A stretch of DNA of 64,000 nucleotides from Temnothorax longispinosus. Lineage: Eukaryota; Arthropoda; Insecta; Hymenoptera; Formicidae. Position numbers and translations under genes: made by a program. The stretch lies in contig NC_092364.1 of NCBI RefSeq assembly GCF_030848805.1, positions 14,675,447 through 14,739,446 on the forward strand. The letters run 5' to 3'. The first letter of the stretch is position 1, and each line of letters opens with the position of its first letter. This document shows, piece after piece, positions 55,779 through 64,000 of this stretch. The notes beneath the pieces were generated by a model. The model did not search any database, had not been told where the DNA came from, and saw only the letters and a program-made list of their open reading frames with translations.

Positions 55779-57562
55779 ATGGAGAGTATATTTCACGAGA
55801 AGGTGAATAACGTAAACGCGACGATCAATTCGACGTCGTCACCGTGCGCGGGTGTCGCGCTCTCTCACGTTTCTCTTCGCTCAATGTTTCCTTTTTTTTT
55901 TCTTTCCTCGCAGCAAGAGGGATACCTGTGCGCCCAGCACTGCCTGAACGCGCTTCTACAAGGCCCGTACTTCAACGCCGTCGACCTGGCAAACTTCGGC
56001 CACCAGATGGACGAGGAGGAGAGGATCCGGATGGCCGAGTCGGGCGTTGACAGCGAGGATTACAAGCTGTTCCTCGAGGTAAACACGACGTTGGAGCCCC
56101 TCGCTGTATCAGTTGGCGATACTCGACGATGTAGGAGCATCACGCGAGGTTTAAATTACAGAAAAGACCGTCAACCCTTTCAAAAGTTCCCTTTTCGCTT
56201 GACCCTTGTCTATTATTCCCCGCCGAGAGCCGAGCACAGTACTGTTTGTAACAACCTCAAATTGCTTCTTATGTTTAGCAACCATCGGGAAACATGGACG
56301 ACAGCGGATACTTTTCAGTTCAAGTTATTAGCAGTGCTTTGAAAGTTTGGGGTTTAGAACTGATTCCATATAACAGCACGGAACCGACAGCTTTACTGGC
56401 ACAGAATGATCCTTCGTAGGTTATTGATAATTTGTTCGGGTCCACTTTTGCGCTGTGCCTTGAGACATTCTGTTCTATCGCACTCGCAGAAGAGCACTCT
56501 CTTTCCAATGATTTTTCAATTGCTCTTAGAACAATTAACAGATCCACACAATTTAACACATATGAATTAAGTAATATTTATATACTAACATATTTATTTA
56601 TATACATTTATATATCAAGTGTACTCTCTTTCAAAGATATAAAAACAAGTAATTTTATTTACAATAATCTTATAAGATAATGCGTGAAGTGGCGATGTAA
56701 TTTTCAGGCGGATGAGAGCGTATATTTGTAATTATAAGGGACATTGGTTTACAATAAGAAAACTCGGAAGTCAGTGGTTTAATTTAAATTCAATGCTTAG
56801 CGGACCCCAGCTTATATCAGACACATACCTCACAATGTACCTAGCTCAATTATTACAAGAAGGTAAGCAGTAGCGTAACGAGATAATAACAAAAAGTAGT
56901 AAGATATGTCTCAATCGCCAATCCTTCTTACAGGTTATTCTATTTTTATCGTTATCGGCACCTTTCCGCAATGTCCCGCCGAGGATGTACTTCTGAAAAA
57001 TCCCATAGTTGCGACGAAAAACAATTCAAACTCGGAGTCGAAAACCACGTCGAAAGGCAATCGCTTAGGCACCAAGCTGGAAGACGAAATTTTGAAAACC
57101 GCTCTTGCGATGGGTGAAGTGAAGGTCCCGCAATCCTCGAGTGCAATCAGCGACGTGTCCGCGTTCTCGCACAAACCTGGACTATCCACGGACGAACCTC
57201 GCGAAAGGATAATCCCCATAAGAATCGAGGGCAGGGAAGAGAAGAGCGACGAGGAGGAGGATGAAAATGTGCAATTAGCTAGGGCCCTGCAAATGAGTTT
57301 GCAGAATGACGAGGACGATGTGGACAAGACGCTAAAATTGAGACTGGATCTTCACACCGACGACACGACGACGCATTTAACAGAGATGGCGAACGACACC
57401 GACGAGGATGACGAGCTGAGACGAGCGCTGCAGCTGAGTCTCGAGTGTGTCACCGCCCCACCAACCCCCGATCCCGAAGATCTACGCTGGCGTCGGCTGA
57501 ATCACTTCGGCATCTACACAAGGACGTCCAACAGTGAGACTCCCGCGAAGCTGAACACTTAA
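55779..57562 (+). CDS. ATXN3: Ataxin-3, Josephin-domain deubiquitinase
   Basis: Five exons: 55779-55802, 55914-56078, 56279-56415, 56708-56862 and 56934-57562, phases 0, 0, 2, 1, total 369 residues. The start MESIFHEK and the split before QEGYLCAQHCLN match vertebrate ATXN3. The Josephin domain (about residues 1-180) has Cys14 (LCAQHC), the His of YKGHWFTI and the Asn of WFNLNSM as catalytic triad. Two ubiquitin-interacting motifs follow, in DENVQLARALQMSLQ and DDELRRALQLSLE. There is no polyglutamine tract. Ataxin-3 trims ubiquitin chains and works with p97/VCP in protein quality control. An AATAAA signal lies near 57820. Confidence 0.92.
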
Positions 57563-58200
57563 CAATAAGCATGAACTCTGCACAAAAAATGTCTATTACT
57601 AAACTGACCGTTGTATTATAAATTATACGACCGAGTGATTGAGCTCGACAAGGTATGTCACTTTGTACACTAATAAGATAAGAGAGACACATGTCAGAGG
57701 GGATCGATGTTCTTCTTCTGGTTCCTTCACTTCTGGGTCGTTGAAGCTGAGCGGAGCTCTTGTTGATGTCTCGTTGATTCTCTCTTTCTCTCAACTTTGT
57801 TATACTAATCGTTCTCGGAATAAAACCGTTTGAGCAAGAAATCTGCCATTACTGACCAATTCTGATCTAAATGTGTGCGTGTATATGTGTGACAGTTTAT
57901 ATATACATATAATATATTTAAAATACAAAGTATATTTGTGAAAGATGATTGATTTAATATAAAAAATACAGCAATATCTCTTATAAAATATATAGACTTG
58001 ACGAACAGATTGAAATACTTTTTGGATCAATTTATCTCCATTATTTCTACCAATGTAGATTGACTTTAACATCGGTTTAACTTACTTTTTATCTTTTGCT
58101 AATTATTAGTTAATCTAAAGTTAATCTGCATTGGTAGAAGTAAGCGTTAGGATTAAAGTGACAAAATTCCCATTAATGTAATCGGCAATTGTCGAGTAAT
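57563..58200 (+). other. ATXN3 3' UTR and short intergenic stretch
   Basis: The stop at 57562 is followed by ~250 bases to ggaataaaaccg (57818), a plausible polyadenylation signal. Beyond it the DNA is AT-rich with no gene seen. Confidence 0.5.
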
Positions 58201-58204
58201 ATCA

Positions 58205-58592
58205 CCGGTGAAAAAATGTCAATTATTAATTAGAATTTCTTAAAAATTATAAAACTGCTCGGACTTCATCAGAATGCTCATAATTTTTCAGATTTTTCTA
58301 TTCTATACGAATTACAACGTTTTTTCAGAAAAACTCAGACACAATGAGAATAAAATATTTCAGATTTTTCCCCCCAACATATCTTTGCAGAAATCTGAGT
58401 AAATATGAAAAAATTTATACAATTTATCAGAAATTTTCATACATATGGATGCTGGAAATATTCCGAAAATCCTCATCTAATAATTTCTGAAGTATCTGAG
58501 AAATTATATACTTATATTTTAATAAATTTTTTACAAGTCCCAATTCTCACAAAATTTTTAAGAAAATGTGAGAAATTTTTTCACCAGGGATC
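58205..58592. repeat. Dispersed AT-rich repeat, copy 2
   Basis: The direct-orientation partner of 53770-54105, with the same blocks in the same order, ending tttttcaccaggga. Non-coding. Confidence 0.6.
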
Positions 58593-58779
58593 TACTATTT
58601 CGTCGCGATGAATACAGTTCTCAATTTTTTATTAATATATAAAAAATATTAAATTTAGAACACCGGAAATTAATCGGAGTTTGATCGAGATCGCCCTTAG
58701 GTGAAGCACTCGATATAATAAGAAAATTGTATTCTCTAGGGGCAACTAGGAACGACATCAATGAAAATAATTAAAATAA

Positions 58780-59620
58780 AAGATTGCAAAACAGCCTTTG
58801 CCACGCGATTTCCTTATCGTCCGAGAAAACGTGCAAAAAAAAGCGTCGGTCGAAAAGCACGCAAATTGTATATCTGTTCGAGAAAAATCGAGGGGGACCT
58901 CCCGGCAAAAAGGCCCGTTTCCACCGCAGCAGATCCGGAGTGCGCGCGCGCGCGAGCGAGCGCGCACACAGGAAACTCGTGGTCGCTCCCGCTGGGATGT
59001 ATGCGAACGCCGAATGTTGACATTCAACATGGCGGCATGTCGTCAGTGCTGTGCTGTGTCGTGGTGAGTCTCGTAAAGGCCTCCCGTCGCCCGATAATTG
59101 CGAGCTCTGTGTGGAAACGCGTGTCAAACGGATCGGCGCGATCCGCGCCGACGATCGCCAGTCGATTCGGGGCCCGGGACGGTCGGACGGGGGCACGCCG
59201 CGGCCTCGCGACTCGCGACGGATCGTCGCGGCGCGCGATAAGGCGCCCCGCGACCTCATAAAAATATCAACCTCTCGTAAAAACGCGTGCGAGGCGCACG
59301 CATGATAACCGCCTCGACCGCGGGCCGCTCCGGAACGGAAAGGAGGAATCCGCGAAACCGCGGCCGCGAGCAGGACACGCTCGAGGGGGGCCGGGCGGGG
59401 GCCGATGATCGACGCCACGTCCACGATCTGTCGAAGGATCTCGCCCGTTTCTCGTCGCCGCTCTCGATCCGCGCCACCCCCTTTCGAATTTCCGCGAACG
59501 TTTCACGCGTAATCGCGTCCGCTGTCGGTTGAGATAGCGCGAGCGGGATGAGGCTCGCGGCGGAGATTTGTAGCGCGGAGTGTCCGAGGGTCATGACTCA
59601 CGTCCCCCTACGGTACTGTG
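58780..59620 (+). promoter_or_regulatory. CpG-rich promoter and probable 5' UTR exon of CSDE1
   Basis: A GC- and CpG-dense block ~1.8 kb upstream of the CSDE1 start codon. A strong donor (gtcgtg|gtgagt) at about 59063 could end a non-coding first exon. Open frames here overlap on both strands and look like composition artefacts. Confidence 0.5.
59025..59036 (+). promoter_or_regulatory. YY1/Pho-type site
   Basis: caacatggcggc is an exact match to the classic YY1 consensus (AAnATGGCGGC), which in animals often sits just downstream of TATA-less start sites. It lies in the CpG block, ~30 bases before the putative 5' UTR donor, so transcription probably starts close by. Confidence 0.55.
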
Positions 59621-61258
59621 GTACATGCTGCGGCGCCGTGCGACGCCTTCGCGTCAGACGCAATTCTCACGCGCTGACGAACAGTAGGTTTCGGTATCCC
59701 CCTTTCGCGGTGTCAATGTCAAACTGTCCCGATAATCGGGCAGAAGCGTCTGTGTTTGTCTCGCCGCGGCGCGCTATAAATAAACGGCGTTGTGTTATTT
59801 CACCTCGGGTTGTTTCCTCTCGGATTCCGGAATATTCCTTTTTTTTTCTCACGTCCCTGCAGGGATGAAATAACCTAAGTACTTACGTGTTTAGGCTCGC
59901 GGATCACGTGCGCGCTTGAAATGCCTACTGAAATTCATGTTTGCATTTTCGTGCGGATTTTCCACGATTTTTAAATTGAGTTTTTTTATTTGAACGCATC
60001 TGGAGCTGTTGTTACGGCAGAGTATAAAAATCCTTAGTATTTTCTGCCGTTTGATACTTTTTTATTTAGAGCACGTGCGATACATCGTGATTAGCTTCTT
60101 TGTACTCTTTGTCGTCTTTGTCTCGCTTCGAACGATATTATTTGCAAGATTTATCTGTTTTATACATAAAAATTTTGAGATTTTTATGAAATATTTATTT
60201 TATCCATATATTTAGTTTAATTTGTATCACAAAATATTGTAGAAATTAACGTTTGTGTATTTTAATGTTTGGATACAGAGCTCGCAATTCTCAAAATGAT
60301 AAACAGTATATCTCTAAATATATCTTATTGTACTTGCAAAGTGATTGTTCAACTTTTGTAATTGTCTCCTCTTTTTCTTTTTCTTTTACAGCTTGTGTCA
60401 TTGTTAGTTTAGGACACTTCTGAAACCAAGGCTCACTGTAAATTTCACATTTAAAAGCTCTAAAGAAGGAAACGTTACTATAGAAATATCGGAAGAACAC
60501 AATCAGACTCAGCACGCATTGAAGACATCTGAGGATTTTCAAGTCAACATTTATCCTTTAAAAATCTCCTATGTTTTTGATTTACTCCTTTTTATAAGGG
60601 ATGACTGATGTTTAAAAGGGAAAAACAGTTATTCTAGTGCACGCTAAATTAAGTATCTATCAAACAGTTGTTATAATATTCAAGCATATACGTATGGAAA
60701 GTATTGACAAGTGTATGGTGTGCTAAGATTTTGTACTTGTATTAAGTCATAAAACCAGCATTAACTGCATCGTTCATTTGTATATTATATATACACGACA
60801 AGCCTTGTGAGCGAGAGATAGGTGAGCCAATTACAGTGACCGTGATTGTGATTGCGGCTGAAATTGTGCTGCTCCGCTTGGTTGCTTAGAAACCACCTTT
60901 ATCCGCGTTTAAGGAGTGTGCCAAGTTTGTGCGTCGAGCCACCGTGGTACTCTCTGAATAAAAATAAAAATTCACGATAAACGCGTTAAAAAGATTTTCA
61001 AGAGACCTCACTTCCACTTTCTGGTCACGAAGGAGCCTGCATTTCTGCAGCATTTTCAAGGAGCCACTCTTCCTCTTCATTAAGTTCTTGTAACATTATA
61101 ATAGTGAACAAAGATATAAGGTACCAAGAACCGTTCTGTGATATCTATGTTAAACACTTAAATAATTGAAAAAAAAGACTAAAAATTTCTAAATATAAGT
61201 ATATATATTGTGGGGTGAGAGAACAGAAGTGTGAACATAAAAGAAATTAAAGTAATTG
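59621..61258. other. Probable CSDE1 5' intron, no gene seen
   Basis: Mixed-composition DNA between the CpG block and the coding start. Small minus-strand frames at 60291-60542 and 60886-61080 show no family resemblance or splice support. Confidence 0.45.
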
Positions 61259-61261
61259 TTT

Positions 61262-61264
<3 letters not shown>

Positions 61265-61295
<31 letters not shown>
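61265..61295. repeat. (GA)n microsatellite
   Basis: About 15 GA units ~65 bases upstream of the CSDE1 ATG, likely in the 5' UTR. GA repeats can bind GAGA-type factors, but none is implied here. Confidence 0.9.
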
Positions 61296-61299
<4 letters not shown>

Positions 61300-61358
61300 A
61301 GAGCAGAGCTAAATTATACGTAAATATTACACATAACACTGCGCAAATTGAGAAGACA

Positions 61359-64000
61359 ATGTCCAACAATCCTCAGTGGAAAACGTTCCAGCCGCCAATC
61401 ATGAACTCTGACCCAGCAATACTTGACTACAAGTCTATGGCTATACCAAGTCCTAAGGCCATAACGGGATCTCATCAGCCGACGTCTAACAATTATCGAA
61501 ACGGTACCAACTACAGCGGTGACCATTATATGGGCTCACCGCCTGATTGTGGTAAAAATTCCACTACTAACTACGGAAGTTATCCCGGCACGCAATCGTC
61601 GCCACGCAATGGCGCCACAAGATTCCCGTTCGAATTCACGGGTATGGAGACGAATGCTGGTTATACGAGCGAACCCGCCACCAATAATTCTACCTACCAG
61701 GATCAATCTGCGAATCAAGGAACCCGGGAAACTGGTATAATTGAGAAGTTATTGGTGAGTATCATATAGCCATAGAACTCTTGATTATCTATAATTATGA
61801 AATGTATAAGTGACTAATTTATACGTCGTTTTTATTCGACAGCATTCTTATGGATTCATACAATGCTGTGAAAGACAGGCAAGATTGTTTTTTCATTTTA
61901 GCCAATTTAGCGGTAATATTGAGCATTTGAAGATTGGAGATCCGGTAGAGTTTGAAATGACTTACGATCGACGAACAGGCAAGCCTATTGCGAGCACTGT
62001 TAGCAAGATCGCGCCAGTGGTTAGTAAAACAATAACGGCAATAATAATAAGGGAGTGGTGGAGAAATGTAAAAAGAATTCTACAAGAAAGTAAATGTGTG
62101 GATGTAATTTTTTTTAGGCATTAGGTGATCAACGATGCATCGGTAATGTAACAACGGAGTTACAAGCTAGTGGCGATTCGCAGGGACGTATCAGTTACGA
62201 AAACCGTGGAGAATGTTTTTTTCTGCCATATACCAAAGATGATGTTGAGGGAAATGTCACCTTACGTGCTGGTGATAAAGTGTCATTTCAAATCGCTACT
62301 AATCAACGGTATAATATATAGTACTTGTTAACTGAAAAAAAACTTGTATAAGTAGTAATTTCTCTTTCTTACATACGCAAATATATTGCAGAGGAAATCT
62401 GGGTGCATGTAATGTAAGGCTGGAAAATCCAGCACATCCAGTTCGTTATCGCGGAGTGGTTTGCTCAATGAAAGAAAATTTTGGTTTTATCGAGCGTGCT
62501 GATGTAGTCAAAGAGATATTCTTCCACTTTAGCGAGGCTAAATCTATGAAAGAAGAACTTAGGTTAGGAGATGATGTGGAGTTTATAATACAGACACGCA
62601 ATGTAAGTAAGATTAAAATAACAAAGAACTGTATATACGTTTCTTGAAAAGGTATCTATATATGTAGCATATAGTTTAAGTAACAAAGAATCTGAAATCT
62701 AATGTTTTGTTGCAGGGGAAGGAGGTAGCTTGCAACATTACAAAGTTACCGCCCGGCTCAATTGTATTTGAGGAAGTCAGCAACGAAGTGGTGAAAGGGC
62801 AAGTGTTGAAACCTTTGGAGAGAGGCAATGCTGCTCGTCATCAAAATGATCCGTTACCTGGTCGCATTCGATACAGAGACAGTGATCATTCTGAAGTTGA
62901 AGTACCCTTTGGTGATAAAGACCAAAAAGGAGACTTCACTCTTAGGTAATCTACACGAATTAATGAATGTACTTATTTTTTTCTATTTTATTCTTGTGTA
63001 TATAAACGTATGATATTTATTTAAATGCAATAACGCGGTTTTTAAATGTAATATAGATAGCTATATACACAACTGTAATGTATTGCAATTTGATTTCTTT
63101 AACAGGCATGGGGACTGGGTCCAATTTCGTATTGCAACAGATACTAGAGATCAGCTCAAAAGAGCTACAGAGATAATGTTGTTACCAGAATCTTTCACTG
63201 TGTCTGGGGAAAGACGGGAGCAAGGTGTAATACAATCTCTCAAGGATGGATTTGGCTTTATTCGTTGTGTAGAAAGAGAATCTAGACTTTTCTTTCATTT
63301 TAATGAGGTTCTTGATGTTGATAGAGAAATTAGTGTAGGGGATGAAGTTGAATTTACAGTCGTACAAGTGAGTATATGTTAGCAATATACTTCAGCGTTA
63401 AAAAAGTTCTTTTGTTATTACAGTTCATTCTTTTGTATCTTAATTATAATTTTATTCTTTTTTTTTTTTTATAAGGATCCGTCATCATCATTCTCTAATA
63501 CTCGACAAAGTGCTATTAGACTGAAACATTTGCCAATGGGTACCGTAACATTTCAAACCATTATAGAGAAGGATATATTAGGTACTGTATCACAGGACAC
63601 AAATTCGATGGAACCTGGCCTTATTTCTTATGGCCAGCAGAAAAGCATCATTTTCTTCTCCAAAGATTGCGACCCTAAACATATTCCAAAATTGGGTGAT
63701 AAGGTAAATTGATACAAAGTTGGATAAAAAAAATCGATCCATATTTCACTTTTTAGAAAAATATGGAATGCTCTGTATATTCGTTATAATGCTATCAAGT
63801 AATACTTATGTATTTACTTGGCTTTATAGGTAATGTTCAATATTGTTCAAGTGAAACGAAATAAAGAACTTGTTGCTGAAGACATATTTTTAGTAAATGC
63901 CGCTGGTGAAAAAATTCAAAATGTTAATAAAAAATCAAATGGACAAGTATGTCAAGGTTTTATTGCCGCCCTCAAAGACGGGTTTGGCTTTATTGAAACA
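61359..64000 (+). CDS. Unr: Cold shock domain protein E1 / Upstream of N-ras (partial, runs off end)
   Basis: Exons in window: 61359-61754, 61843-62019, 62118-62308, 62392-62602, 62716-62945, 63106-63367, 63476-63703 and 63830 to beyond 64000, all in phase. A ~125-residue Asn/Ser/Pro-rich N-terminus precedes serial cold shock domains. Canonical ones have FGFI-type RNP1 and FFHF RNP2: HSYGFIQC/LFFHFSQF, ENFGFIER/IFFHFSEA, DGFGFIRC/LFFHFNEV, and a fourth begins DGFGFIE at the edge. They alternate with degenerate domains (GRISYENRGECFFLP, GRIRYRDSD, GLISYGQQKSIIFF), the arrangement known for CSDE1/Unr. The protein binds single-stranded purine-rich RNA and controls mRNA translation and decay; in Drosophila it represses msl-2 in dosage compensation. 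The C-terminal part lies outside the window. Confidence 0.92.

Noticed and set aside
58771..59594. Long overlapping frames on both strands upstream of CSDE1
   Set aside because: The same artefact of CpG-rich DNA without AT-rich stops; no domain or splice evidence.
60291..60542. Possible small minus-strand gene
   Set aside because: Hydrophobic then Lys/Glu-rich frame in AT-rich intronic DNA; no homology, splice partner or promoter seen.

Overview
This is an arthropod nuclear genome window, most probably from an ant or another hymenopteran. Evidence: spliced genes with short GT-AG introns, AT-rich intergenic DNA, CpG-rich promoters, many cut-and-paste transposon relics, and recognisable insect families (PGRP-LC-like receptors, Cht10-like chitinase, ATXN3, UBE2W, TRAIP/nopo, CSDE1/Unr). 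The ant assignment is inference.

Region 1 (1-43130) is a young, heavily rearranged immune-receptor cluster. It holds several partial copies of a PGRP-LC-like gene. The parts are a cytoplasmic exon with a RHIM-like amyloid motif, a transmembrane (TM) exon, and peptidoglycan-recognition (PGRP) exons. In locus A (5507-14739, +) a piece of a multidomain chitinase gene (GH18, CBM14, truncated GH18) sits in the intron between the TM and PGRP exons, and the splice phase matches. Locus B (21183-24378, +) is a decayed direct duplicate keeping only chitinase exons. Locus C (27819-30085, +) keeps intact cytoplasmic and TM exons but has no ectodomain. The minus-strand locus D (38193-31149) has cytoplasmic and TM exons followed by four tandem ~1 kb PGRP exon units. 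C and D lie in a large inverted duplication (about 24470-30700 against 30700-43130). The flanking intergenic unit recurs directly at 137-5500, 14740-21180 and 24385-26000. No locus here encodes a complete undamaged receptor: A has a broken cytoplasmic exon, D has one nonsense codon and one stalk frameshift, C lacks an ectodomain.

Mobile DNA in this cluster is unusually readable because paralogous copies give empty sites. It includes a non-autonomous Helitron, an R1-like LINE with 13-bp TSDs, nested tRNA-derived SINEs with 17-bp TSDs, two abutting TTAA elements inside a chitinase exon, a piggyBac-like element, Tc1-like elements, and several foldback elements, four of them with 3-bp TSDs.

Region 2 (43130-64000) is ordinary gene space. 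43130-45870 is AT-rich with no gene seen. Then come UBE2W (-, 47707-45871), a CpG-rich promoter, a MITE-rich stretch with an orphan EF-hand exon, TRAIP/nopo (-, 52272-51006), an inverted pair of Tc1 transposase relics, ATXN3 (+, 55779-57562), and the 5' two-thirds of CSDE1/Unr (+, 61359 to the window end). UBE2W, TRAIP and ATXN3 all act in ubiquitin signalling, but nothing in the sequence suggests they are co-regulated.
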